A stretch of DNA of 64,000 bases from Pseudomonas fluorescens (GTDB lineage Bacteria; Pseudomonadota; Gammaproteobacteria; Pseudomonadales; Pseudomonadaceae). The notes beneath the pieces were generated by a model. The model was not told the DNA's origin and searched no databases. It saw nothing but the letters and a program-made list of their open reading frames with translations. Of this stretch, positions 26,301-35,200 are shown one piece after another (position 1 is the stretch's first letter; each line of letters opens with the position of its first letter). A program made the position numbers and the translations under genes. The stretch covers positions 213,317 through 277,316 of the forward strand of contig NZ_CABVHY010000005.1 of NCBI RefSeq assembly GCF_902497875.1. The letters are read 5' to 3'.

Positions 26301-28141
26301 GCAATGGCGGCGATCAGCGCAGCACGAGTCGGGTATTGATGCAAAAACTCTTTGTATGCAGGTCTATAGAGGATATGTGGGCCATGGGTTATGTCAGCAG
26401 GTTCGATCACAAACATATTGCCGACCTCGTCCGCTTCGGCTCCCGGCTTTCGCAGCAAAGCCAGTGGCCGTATCACAATAGGGTCCTCGTCAACTAACTG
26501 GTCTGAACGGGCGGTCTGTACCAGCGCGGCAATCAGCTGGTAGCCGCGGCGGGTAAAACCTCGTTCTCCCTTGATGGCCAGTTCCAGGGCCTCCAGGGGC
26601 AATGTCACTTTGAGTTCATTGCCAAAAAGACGCTCGCGGTCTCGGGCCTCTGCATTGTCATTCAACAGCAGGTTCTTGATCGTGTCGGGGAAGTGCTTGC
26701 CCACATCGACCTTGCTGACCAGGCCGAGCAGATACTCGGGTGTCATCCATTGGTCCACCGGTTGCCCGCCGGTATGGCGCAGGGTCATACGGCCCTTGGG
26801 TTTGCCCGAGAGATTTTTCAGGGCCAGGTCGGTCAGGGACATTTTCACCGGTTCCAGGTAGCCGCTGCCCAGATCACCCACGGGGACGTGAAACGTCAAC
26901 TCCAGCTTATCGGACGAGTAGTCGGGCGCGTCGGGATGATCGGAAAGTATCTGCTCGTGCAGCTTTCGGGCTGCAAATGCACGGATGTCCTCGATACCCT
27001 CTGACCAGGATTTGCCCTGGGCGGCCTGCCGGGCGCTGGCCAGTTCCAGGCTGTGTTTGCGGTAAGCCAGCTGATCGGCAACCGTTGCGTCCTTGAGCCA
27101 GTGCGGCAAAGCCGATTGCACATGTTGCAAGTGTCGGGTTTGCATCTGCGCAGCGTGCGCGAACAACGAGGCCGGATCAGTCACCCGCGTGTAAAGCTTT
27201 TCCAGTTCGCTGTTGCTGATGCGCGCGGGCAGCGTGATCGCCGCGAGGTCTTCCAGTTGTTGATTCAGCACCAGGGCGGCCTGCACGTCGAAAATATTTC
27301 CGTCGGGCTCGTAGCGCTTCCAGGTGAAGGCATCGAGGTCCAGTGGTCGTTGTATTTTCTGTCCCCATGCCTGGCCGAAATCGCCAAGGGACGCATATGA
27401 CTCTACGGTACCGGACACGCTACACAGCAGCGCCCGTGCCCCCTGAGTAATCAGCAGATCGGTGGACTGCAATGTCGTGGACTGGAGGCCTTTGGATGCA
27501 GTGGCTTGCAGGGTATAGGCGTGAATGGCCGGTAGAGGAGGACGGTCTTGTAAACAGGGGTGATCGACCAGTTGCAGGAGTGTCGTGGCCAATGTCGCAT
27601 CGCCGCTCGACTGGCTGACGGCTGCTGCTCTCAGCGAGTCGCGCAGTTGATCGCCCAACCATTGCAAGCGACTGCTGCCGCTATTGCCGAGCTCATTCCA
27701 GTAAGCGACCAGGGTCTCCTGGAAACCGATGTACAGAAGGGAGGGGAGTTCCCGAATGACGTCTTCGATCATCGACAGGCTGGGCCAGGTGCTTTCAGCG
27801 GTATCGCCGATCGATCGGTAGGTTATTTTCTGCCGTTGCGCATTGACCAAACGGACAGGACGATCATCTATTTGTGTTGAAAAAACAGGGGTATCGCCGC
27901 TGGCGAGATAGGCAAGTACGACATCGACCAATGAGTGGGTGGTGTAGCCACCTGTTTCATTGGGAAAGTCGAGGTAAATCGAGCTGATCTCAGTATTGAG
28001 TGGCGCGGTTTTTTCAACAATCTGCTGCTCGAGCATCTTCGTCACAACCGAACGAAGCGTCGGTCGGTTGGCGAATTGAGTGCTGACCGCACGGGCAAGA
28101 ATATTTAACCGGGAGGGGGAGGTAGACGTTGGTAGGGGCAT
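23318..28141 (-). pseudogene. Large DUF6543/dermonecrotic-toxin-domain protein, interrupted by one in-frame TAA
   Basis: A toxin-like gene of 1,608 codons read from ATG 28141 (MPLPTSTSPSRLNILARAV, with AAGGAA just upstream). The first 1,252 residues end at a TAA at 24385-24383; the same frame then continues without another stop for 28 codons to ATG 24298 and 326 more codons to 23318. Protein character is continuous across the stop: a long coiled-coil, glutamate/arginine-rich region precedes it and LQLLEDARLLAEQDLADAILEVEQA follows. The family, common in fluorescent pseudomonads, consists of single proteins of about 1,600-1,700 residues of unproven toxicity. A nonsense mutation, a sequencing error or readthrough are the options; reinitiation at 24298 lacks a good ribosome site. 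Confidence 0.8.
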
Positions 28142-28284
28142 GTTGCGTTCCTTCGCAATAGGGCTGATGCGACGCCCGTCAACCATGCAAAGCGTGGGTG
28201 GGCGCCAAGCTGTATTGCCAAGGGTAATGTACGAAAAGATCGGGGTGCGCCAGCGCGATACCACCCTCCAGAGCTGTAAATGTG

Positions 28285-28464
28285 CTAGAGGCACTCCATT
28301 GATGAGCACCAGCTACACGGGGTCGGTACCCAGCAGACATCCAATGCACTGCGCGCATCATCCAGCTGTACCAACGTCGCATGCCGAGCGCCCAACGCAT
28401 CACGATTCTCGATTGCCGTGAGAATCGCCTTGTGTCGTGGCAACGCCAGTTCATGCAGGTTCGG
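28285..28464 (-). pseudogene. C-terminal remnant of a GntR/FadR-type (FCD domain) regulator
   Basis: The minus strand encodes PNLHELALPRHKAILTAIENRD followed by ALGARHATLVQLDDARSAL, which matches the end of FCD effector domains (H.AIL.AI..RD...AR.A...HL..A). There is no DNA-binding domain; the reading frame enters a REP element upstream at about 28463. The tail after DDARSAL is not family-like. It appears to be the decayed end of a regulator gene. Confidence 0.55.
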
Positions 28465-28600
28465 CGGGCTTGCCCCTGCCGGCCGGTCCGCGCTCGGGCG
28501 CAGCAGTCGTAAACCCGGCTGATGTGTTCTATCTGGAAAACCGCGATTGCTGGTTTTAGGGCCGCTTCGCGCCCCAGCGCGAGCAAGCTCCCTCGCCACA
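28463..28600. repeat. REP element pair (TGTGGCGAGG family, diverged copy)
   Basis: Starts with GGCGGGCTTGCCCCTGCC and ends with GCGAGCAAGCTCCCTCGCCACA; the middle keeps CGCTCGGGCGCAGCAGTCGTAAA... and TTTTAGGGCCGCTTCGCG in common with the elements at 2941 and 31445. The 543-bp gap between the toxin and the DUF5629 gene otherwise holds only the regulator remnant. Confidence 0.75.
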
Positions 28601-28684
28601 GGGTTTTGTGCTTGGCAATTGGTCCGGGGTTTGGAGTTCGATGATGGGCTATCATTGGGACTTTCCACTTGATGATTGATCGCC

Positions 28685-28981
28685 ATGACTGCCGCTACCG
28701 ACACCTTGCTCAACGTCCTCGAAACCTGCGATATGCTGGAAATCGACGGGCTGCACGCCTTTGATTTCTCGCTCGATGAAGAGGATCAACTGCACATCGA
28801 ATGCATGGACGGCCGGGCGGCCAAGCGCTGGGTTTTCACTATGGCTCAGGTGCAGGCCGCGATCTTCGATGAAACCCTGCAAAGCTGGACCATCACCGGC
28901 GATTCCGGTGAACACCGGCTGGTGTGCATGAGCGCATTCAGCGGCGGTGACGAAGCGGATGACGAGCATGAGGATGCGTAA
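28685..28981 (+). CDS. DUF5629 family small acidic protein
   Basis: A 98-residue soluble, strongly acidic protein (MTAATDTLLNVLETCDMLEIDGLHAFDF..., ending DEADDEHEDA) known to me only as a conserved Pseudomonas family without a function. ATG 28685 is chosen; a TTG three codons upstream is possible. Its last bases overlap the start of the lactonase gene, suggesting one operon. Confidence 0.75.
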   Translation: MTAATDTLLNVLETCDMLEIDGLHAFDFSLDEEDQLHIECMDGRAAKRWVFTMAQVQAAIFDETLQSWTITGDSGEHRLVCMSAFSGGDEADDEHEDA

Positions 28982-30143
28982 CTTCTGGCCATTGCTGATG
29001 GCCGGCAGTGTCGCGGCAATGTCGGTGCAGGCGGCCGCAGTCGATAGCCATGAGCTGCTGGTCGGCTCCTATACCCAAGGGCAGAGCCAGGGTCTTTATC
29101 GCTTGCAGTTCGACAGCCGCACCGGTCAGCTCGACAGCAAACCCTTGCAGGTGGTGAAGAGCTCGAACCCGTCCTGGTTGACCCTGTCCAAGGATCAACG
29201 ACAGCTGTTCGTGGTCAACGAAAACGGTCCCGGCCAGGCAGACCCGGTCGGCCGTGTCAGCAGTTTTGCGATTGATCCGCAGAACCAACAGTTGAGCTTG
29301 ATCAATCAGGTCCAGTCCCTTGGCAACGAGCCGACCCATTCCAGCCTGAGCGCTAACGGTCGCTACCTGTTCGTCAGTAACTACTCGGTGGCGCAGGATC
29401 CAGGTGGCAGCCTCGCGGTATTGCCAGTGGCGGCCGATGGCAAGCTGGCGCCGCCAGTGCAGCTCAGCAGTCATCCGTCCAGTCGGGTCAATCCCGAGCG
29501 GCAGATGTCGGCGCATGTACATTCAACCGTGTCATCGCCGGACGGTCAGTACGTATTTTCCAGCGACCTGGGGGCGGACAGGATCTTTGTCTACCGCTAC
29601 GACCCCAAGGCCAATCCCGAGCAACCATTGACCGCCGCCACCCCGGCCTCGGTGCAGTTGCCACCGGGTAGCGGGCCGCGACATCTGTTGTTCAGCGCAG
29701 ATGGCAAGCATGCCTGGCTGACCCTGGAAATGAGCGCGCAGGTCGCGGTGTTCGTTTATCAGGCCGGCAAGCTGGTGCAGCGGCAAATAGTCGAACTGGC
29801 CGCCGATCAACCCAAGGAACAGAAGGCCGCCGGTGCGCTGCATGCTTCGGCGGATGGCAAGTTCCTCTATGTCAGCAACCGTGGCACCGCCAACCAGTTG
29901 CTGGTGTTTGCCATTGATCCTGCGACCGGTGAGCTCAAGGAAATCCAGCGACGTGCGGTGGAAGGTGATCACCCACGGGAATTCAGCCTCGATCCAAGTG
30001 GCAAGTTCCTGTTGATCGGCAACCAGAAAAGTAACCAGATCGTTGTGCTGGAGCGCGATGCCCAGAGCGGTTTGTTAGGCAAATCCGTACAAAAAATGCC
30101 ATTCGATTCCCCCAGCGATATCAAATTCTTGCTGCGTCAATGA
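28968..30143 (+). CDS. Lactonase family beta-propeller protein, exported (6-phosphogluconolactonase-like fold)
   Basis: A 391-residue protein with a signal peptide (MRMRNFWPLLMAGSVAAMSVQAAA) and a seven-bladed-propeller body of the PF10282 lactonase type: LLVGSYTQGQSQGLYRLQFD, SSNPSWLTLSKDQRQLFVVNE, THSSLSANGRYLFVSNYS, AHVHSTVSSPDGQYVFSSDLGADRIFVYRYD and GPRHLLFSADGKHAWLTLEMS. The His/Glu pattern resembles the cytoplasmic Pgl enzymes, but secretion to the periplasm implies a different lactone or cell-wall role. ATG 28968 or ATG 28974 could be the start; both overlap the preceding gene. A GC-rich hairpin follows its stop. Confidence 0.85.
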   Translation: MRMRNFWPLLMAGSVAAMSVQAAAVDSHELLVGSYTQGQSQGLYRLQFDSRTGQLDSKPLQVVKSSNPSWLTLSKDQRQLFVVNENGPGQADPVGRVSSFAIDPQNQQLSLINQVQSLGNEPTHSSLSANGRYLFVSNYSVAQDPGGSLAVLPVAADGKLAPPVQLSSHPSSRVNPERQMSAHVHSTVSSPDGQYVFSSDLGADRIFVYRYDPKANPEQPLTAATPASVQLPPGSGPRHLLFSADGKHAWLTLEMSAQVAVFVYQAGKLVQRQIVELAADQPKEQKAAGALHASADGKFLYVSNRGTANQLLVFAIDPATGELKEIQRRAVEGDHPREFSLDPSGKFLLIGNQKSNQIVVLERDAQSGLLGKSVQKMPFDSPSDIKFLLRQ

Positions 30144-30147
30144 GTCG

Positions 30148-30170
30148 CAGGCCCCGAACGTCGGGGCCTG
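30148..30170 (+). terminator. Hairpin after the lactonase gene
   Basis: CAGGCCCCGA and TCGGGGCCTG are perfect 10-bp arms with a 3-base loop, 5 bp after the stop. The following TGTAGTTCT is only weakly T-rich. Confidence 0.65.
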
Positions 30171-30300
30171 TGTAGTTCTATCAATGACGCTGATATTCGC
30201 TACTGTTACAAAGCATTTCAGAGAGCCGACCCTCCGGCGTAAGTTTGCTTCACGGCCCGCACGGGCAAGCAAGCCAATCGAATCCACGAGGGTTACCGCC

Positions 30301-30480
30301 ATGAACTTCAATATCTTCTCTGTCATCGCTGCTTCCGCTATCTCGGCTACCGTGGCTCTGCCAGCCAGTGCCAACGTAGAGATAAGCGAGAAAAAATCCA
30401 GCACCCACACCTACACCCAGAAATACCTGCAACAAAGCGCCAACTTCTACGCTGCACTGGATCACAAGATCCAACGCTGA
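30301..30480 (+). CDS. Small exported hypothetical protein (59 aa)
   Basis: A 59-residue product starting MNFNIFSVIAASAISATVALPASANVE, a clear Sec signal peptide with cleavage after ASA, leaving a short polar mature peptide rich in Ser, Lys and Gln. GAGG stands about 9 bases before ATG 30301. It is alone between two hairpins and its function is unknown. Mature peptides of this size in pseudomonads are usually uncharacterised. Confidence 0.6.
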   Translation: MNFNIFSVIAASAISATVALPASANVEISEKKSSTHTYTQKYLQQSANFYAALDHKIQR

Positions 30481-30498
30481 AACCTGCGCACTACAGAA

Positions 30499-30579
30499 TT
30501 TATGCAGGAGCGAAATCACTGCTCTGACTGGCGATTATTTTTGTCGGCGGAGATCAGAGTGATGTCGCTCCTGCATAAA
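30499..30579. repeat. Long imperfect inverted repeat (TTTATGCAGGAGCGA arms)
   Basis: Left arm 30499-30527 and right arm 30554-30579 are nearly exact reverse complements over about 26 bp (one substitution and a two-base bulge), with a 26-bp loop. It starts 18 bp after the 59-residue gene and could end its transcript; it does not belong to the three REP families elsewhere in the window. Confidence 0.75.
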
Positions 30580-30692
30580 CCGTTTGCGACAGTATTCATC
30601 CGGCATGACAAATTCCCTTGGTAATGCCATATGGCCATGTGTTTAAATTTGACGCTAATTTATTGACTTCATCTCTCCAAGGGATCGACAGC

Positions 30693-30818
30693 ATGGTCAT
30701 GCGTCTGGCAGTGGTACTTCTGTTTCTCTATTCCACCCCCATCCTGTCGACTGAACAGCCTGTTCCAGACGAACCGGATGCCGCGCGCGAGCGTTTGATG
30801 AGCTTGCTGCAGGACTGA
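30693..30818 (+). CDS. Very small membrane or exported protein (41 aa)
   Basis: ATG 30693 with AAGGGA upstream gives 41 residues: MVMRLAVVLLFLYSTPILS then TEQPVPDEPDAARERLMSLLQD. The first 20 residues form one hydrophobic segment that can be a signal peptide or anchor; the rest is an acidic helix. The frame is open further upstream but that part does not look coding. Function unknown. Confidence 0.5.
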   Translation: MVMRLAVVLLFLYSTPILSTEQPVPDEPDAARERLMSLLQD

Positions 30819-30901
30819 AACTCAGCGGGTTGAGGATCAACAAAGCTGATAGTGACTATGCATGAAGGTCGTTTTTCATCGTTCGCTGATTGATTGATCC
30901 T

Positions 30902-30923
30902 GTGGGCACTGAAACATGCCCAC
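30902..30923 (+). promoter_or_regulatory. Hairpin abutting the ribosome site of the 70-aa gene
   Basis: GTGGGCA (30902-30908) and TGCCCAC (30917-30923) are perfect arms; GGAG begins at the next base, 7 bp before ATG 30934. It may be a terminator of the preceding small gene or influence translation of the next one. Confidence 0.35.
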
Positions 30924-30933
30924 GGAGAATCCC

Positions 30934-31146
30934 ATGGCCAGCAAACTTCTTACTTCTGCCAAGCACGGCGCTTATATCGCCCTCGCGGTGTATGCGGTTT
31001 TGATCCTTGTGGTCACGCTGTCTGGCCATATTCAGCACTCTATCGAGCCGCCGATTCACGTCGCTCACCCAGGCATTCAGTTCGAATATCGCGTGCAGAG
31101 CATCTCCGCTGAACAAGCGCGAGCTGAGGCGGTGGCGGCGTTATGA
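30934..31146 (+). CDS. Small inner-membrane protein (70 aa)
   Basis: ATG 30934, with GGAG at 30924-30927, encodes 70 residues with one membrane helix, AYIALAVYAVLILVVTLSG at residues 13-31, then a periplasmic-looking tail with IEPPIHVAHPG. It overlaps the next gene by ATGA, so the two are coupled and probably interact. I do not recognise a family with known function. Confidence 0.65.
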   Translation: MASKLLTSAKHGAYIALAVYAVLILVVTLSGHIQHSIEPPIHVAHPGIQFEYRVQSISAEQARAEAVAAL

Positions 31147-31415
31147 AAGGAGGCAAACTCTGGGTGGTCGCCTTCATGGCGTTCTTGACCAATGGCTTTT
31201 CCTTGCTGGGGTTGGGGCAGGGCTCGGCGGGTTCGCTGGCACGGGCCATCCAGTGCAATCACAGCATCGCCCACAACATCCAGACCGCCAAGGCCCTGGA
31301 GTTGATGGTGGGTAATCCGCCGATCAAGCGCAGTGCTGAGTTTTTCGGGCCGTTCAAGGTGGATTGCTCGGCGTTGAAGATGTGCAGAGCGTTTCCCGGG
31401 TGGGGGGTGGTTTAA
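31143..31415 (+). CDS. Small exported or membrane protein with Cys pair (90 aa)
   Basis: A 90-residue product with an N-terminal hydrophobic segment (KLWVVAFMAFLTNGFSLLGLG) and three later cysteines (AIQCNHS, KVDCSALKMCRAF), consistent with a periplasmic or anchored protein with a disulfide. Its ATG overlaps the TGA of the 70-residue membrane protein. Function unknown; a two-protein membrane unit is the reasonable inference. Confidence 0.6.
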   Translation: MKGGKLWVVAFMAFLTNGFSLLGLGQGSAGSLARAIQCNHSIAHNIQTAKALELMVGNPPIKRSAEFFGPFKVDCSALKMCRAFPGWGVV

Positions 31416-31444
31416 GAATGAAGTCTAGAGCCGAGCCTTGTACC

Positions 31445-31577
31445 TGTGGCGAGGGGGCTTGCCCCCGCTCGGCTGCGAAGCAGTCGTAAAACCTGTGAAT
31501 GCGGTGTGCCTGACGAAATACGATTGCAGATTTCAGGACCGCTTCGCGGCCCAACGGGGGCAAGCCCCCTCGCCACA
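31445..31577. repeat. REP element pair (TGTGGCGAGG family)
   Basis: TGTGGCGAGGGGGCTTGCCC at one end and its inverse CCCCCTCGCCACA at the other, with the same internal spacer as 2941-3105 (CCTGTGAATGCGGTGTGCCT is shared exactly). Lies in the convergent gap before the GST gene. Confidence 0.88.
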
Positions 31578-31623
31578 GAAAGCCCCCTTACCACAATAGA
31601 TTGTGCTCATCGCTAGATCAGCG

Positions 31624-32226
31624 TTACTTCGCCATCACCCCAACAAATAACTCCGACTCCAGAAACCGCTGCAACCACGCCTGCAGATGCCGATACGGCG
31701 TCTGCGCGAACCAGTCCCGGTCGACATGGGCGAACTGGCGCACGAACGGCACCAGGGCGATGTCCGCCAGGCTCGGGTGATCAGCCAGCAAATAGTCATG
31801 CTGCTGCAACAGGTCATCGAGTTTCTGTAAAAAAACCGCGCCTTGGCCACGGTAATGTTCCATCGGCTGCTCGGGATAGCGATCGGCATACTTGTAGCGA
31901 TCCAGATAGACCTTGAACAGCTGATCGTTCTCTTCGATCAACGCGGCGCTCGCTTGCTGAGCCACCAGGTCGTCCTTGAGCAACCAGTCCTGCGGATCGT
32001 TCTGTTCCAGCGCCCAATGCATGATCTCCAGGCTTTCGTCGATAACCCGCCCATCAACACTCAGCACCGGCACTGTGCCTTTGCTCGACAGCGCGAGCAT
32101 TTCGGCCGGCTTGGCTTTCAGGCTGACCTCAAGGATGTTCACGGCCACCGCGCAATAACGCAGGGCCATGCGCGCCCGCATGGCGTAGGGGCAGCGGCGA
32201 AAGGAGTAGAGGGTCGTCGTACTCAT
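31624..32226 (-). CDS. Glutathione S-transferase family protein
   Basis: A 200-residue two-domain protein. The thioredoxin-like N-terminal domain has TLYSFRRCPYAMRARMALRY with the Cys-Pro-Tyr active-site region of omega- or glutaredoxin-2-like GSTs, then KGTVPVLSVDGRVIDESLEIMHWAL with the cis-Pro and the E-S glutathione-binding pair. The C-terminal half is helical (LADHPSLADIALVPFVRQFAH). A Cys rather than Ser or Tyr suggests thiol transferase or dehydroascorbate-type activity. Its ATG overlaps the sbcC stop by ATGA, so it is the last gene of the sbcDC operon. Confidence 0.9.
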   Translation of the reverse strand: MSTTTLYSFRRCPYAMRARMALRYCAVAVNILEVSLKAKPAEMLALSSKGTVPVLSVDGRVIDESLEIMHWALEQNDPQDWLLKDDLVAQQASAALIEENDQLFKVYLDRYKYADRYPEQPMEHYRGQGAVFLQKLDDLLQQHDYLLADHPSLADIALVPFVRQFAHVDRDWFAQTPYRHLQAWLQRFLESELFVGVMAK

Positions 32227-35200
32227 TTCACCTCCAGGGTACTCAGGCCATTGCCCAGGCGGCGGACCTGGATCTGCACCGGGATTCGCTCGTGCATTTC
32301 CTGCACGTGGGAAATCACCGCGACCTTGCGGCCCTGTGCCTGCAGGCCGTCGAGGGCGTCCATCGCCAGTTGCAGCGACTCCGGATCGAGGCTGCCGAAG
32401 CCTTCGTCGATAAACAGCGATTCGATTTTCAGCGTGCTGGATGCCATCGACGCCAGGCCCAGGGCGAGTGCCAGTGAGACCAGGAAGGTCTCGCCACCGG
32501 ACAACGAATGCACCGACCTCAGCTCGTCACCCATTTCCGTGTCCATCACCAACAGACCCAGCATGCTGCCGCCGCGTTTGAGCCTGTAGCGACGCACCAG
32601 TTGTCGCAGTTGCGCGTTGGCGTGATGCACCAACAGGTCAAGGTTGTAGGCCTGGGCGATCTTGCGGAAAGTGTCTCCGGTGGCCGAGCCGATCAAGGCA
32701 TTCAATCGAGCCCAACGCTGCCATTCGCTATAGGCCTCGGCGATACGTTGTGCCAGCGCCCGGTTGGCGTTCTGCCGGCGTTGGTCTTCGGCTTGTTCGG
32801 CTCGCAGTTCGGCGCACAGCTGTTCGCTGGCGGCGAACTGGCTGTGCAGTTCGCTCAGGGCGTTGGCCAGTTGCTCGGCGTCGAGGTTGCCATTGTGTTG
32901 CGCCTGGTGATTGAGCAAGCGCTGATCTCGCTCCTGCAACAAGACCTTGGCCTGTTCAATGGCTTTTTCGCTGTGCTGCAGCTGCTGACGCAATGTGCTG
33001 ACCTGCTGGTCGTCGACACCCAGCAGATCTTCCAGGCCACCGTCGTCCAGCTCTGGATGCAACCCGCGCCAGTCGGCGATCTTGCCGGCCAGCTCGCGAT
33101 CTTCGGTTTCCAGTGCCCGCAAGCGTTCCTGCTGAGCCTTGAGTTCGGCGGCCAACTGCACCAGTCCCGTGCGCACGGCTTGCAGTTCCTGATTGGCCGC
33201 GGTTTCGGTGTTGCGGGCTTGTTCGACGGCCTGATCCAGTTGCTGCTGCCACTGCTCGGCGCTGATGTGCTCGCCCAACAATTGCGTCAGTTTTTGCTGG
33301 CAAGTCTGTTGCTGCTCGGCAAGGGCGGCGAACTGCTGCTGGGCGGTTTCCAACTGCTGGACGCGAGTCTGCTGGCGATCCTGTTCTTTCTCCAGCGTCT
33401 GCTGACGCTGTTGTTGTTCGTTGAGTTCATCGCGTTGCTGGTCGAGTTGTTCCAGGCGCTGGGCGATCTGCTGGTCGAGTTGCATGAAGGTGGCGGCAGG
33501 TTCGTTGCGCAAGGCCTCCAGCGTGTCGGCCGGGAGCAGGGTGCTGAAGGCCGTCAGCTCTTGGTCCAGACGCTGACGATCACTGCTCAACTCATGTTGC
33601 TGGTGGGTCAGGTGCTGGGTCGCTTGCTGGCTCGCCGCTTCTGCGCTGCGTAGTTGCTGCTGAAGCCGCGCGACATCCTGTTGCAACGTGAGCAGGGCGG
33701 TTTGCCGTTGTTCGTCCTGAGTGATGCTCTGGTTCAGCTGGTTGCTTTGTTGCGTGAGCCAGGCATCCCGTCTGGCCGGGTCCTGGGCCAGCAGCTGGGT
33801 CGACAGCGGGTGGGCTGCAAGACTTGGCGCCAGGCTCTGTTGCTGGGCGACCAGTTGTTCCTGCTGTTGCAGCAGTTCTTTTTGCTGAGCAATCAAACCG
33901 CCGACTTCGGCGCGCAGTTCGGTGAGTTTTTCCTTGAGCAGGTCCACCGCTTTTTGCGCGTTGGCCTGTTCGCTTTCGTCATGCCGGCCCAGGCTTTGCA
34001 GCAGCGCTTCGGGCTGATGATAAGGGTGATCCGGGCTGCCACAGACCGGGCACGGTTGCTCGTCCTGGAGCTGAGCGCGCAGTTCTTCGACGCTCTCGCT
34101 GCGGGCCAGGCGTTGACGCTCCAGCAGTTCGCGGGTGACGGACAGGGTCTGTTCGGCGACGGCCAGTTCGGCCTTGGTCTTCACGCCGTCCAGGGTCAGA
34201 CGATCGCGCTCCTGTTGCGCGGTCTGTTGCCGTTGCTGGAGTTCTGCGGCGCGTTTGTCCAGCTCCTGCTGGCTGACCCAGAGTCGCGTCAGCTCTTCGA
34301 AGGCCCGTTGCTGCTTACGGTTGTCTTGCAACAGGCTGCCGAGAATCTGGATCTGCTCAGTCACCGCTTCGGGCTCGGCACCGGCCTCTTTGTACAGGAC
34401 TTCAAGACTCTGGCGCTGTGCGGCCAGTTCCTCGGCTGCTCGGTTGGCGCTTTGTTCCAGAGTGGCCAACTCGGCCTGGCCCTTATTCAGGCGATTACCC
34501 ACCAGCATCAACTGTTGCAGGCGATCACGGTAGGCGTTCCAGGCATCGCTCAGGGGCGCCAGATGAGCGCTTTGCGCAAGCTGCCCGGCGATCCGCTCCA
34601 GGCGTGACGCGACCTGCTTTTGCAGGTCTTGCAATCCTTGAATGGTGTTCTGGCCTTGAGTGCAGGCCAGTTGCGCTTGTTGTTTGAGATCGGCACTGAG
34701 GCTGGCGTCCTTGACCAGACGGGCGAGGGCGCTTTGCTCTTCAAAGGCCTGACGCAGTAGCGGGGCACTGGCGGTGTGTTGTCCCTGGGCCTCGGTCAGC
34801 GCGGTATGGGCGCTGCTCAGGCTGTGTTCGAGTTGAGCCTGGCGCGCCTGCTGTTTTTGTTGTTGCTGAGTGTGCTGCTGAATCTGCGCGGCCAGCGGTG
34901 TGAGCTGGACGCTGAGTTCGCTCTTGCGCGCGAACTGGTGCCGCTGCGGGGCCAGTTGCTCCAGGCGGGTCAACTTCAACCGTTCGCCGGCCAGACTGTC
35001 CCAGTGCTGCTGAGCGTTGTGCAGTTGCCCGGTGGCGCTCTGTTGCTCGTCCTGTAACTGGCGCAGGTCCTTCAGCCAGATATGCTGCAACTCAAGCTGT
35101 TTGAGCTGTGCCTGCTGGGTCTTGAGTTGCAGTTGAGCCTGGTTGTAGCGCTCATCAAGCTCGGCCCGGGCTTCGGCTGACAACGGCGTAACCCCGGTGG

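Noticed and set aside
28142..28309. Upstream extension of the toxin gene to 28309
   Set aside because: ATG 28141 has a good AAGGAA site and the added residues (basic, Trp-rich) do not look like the start of this family.
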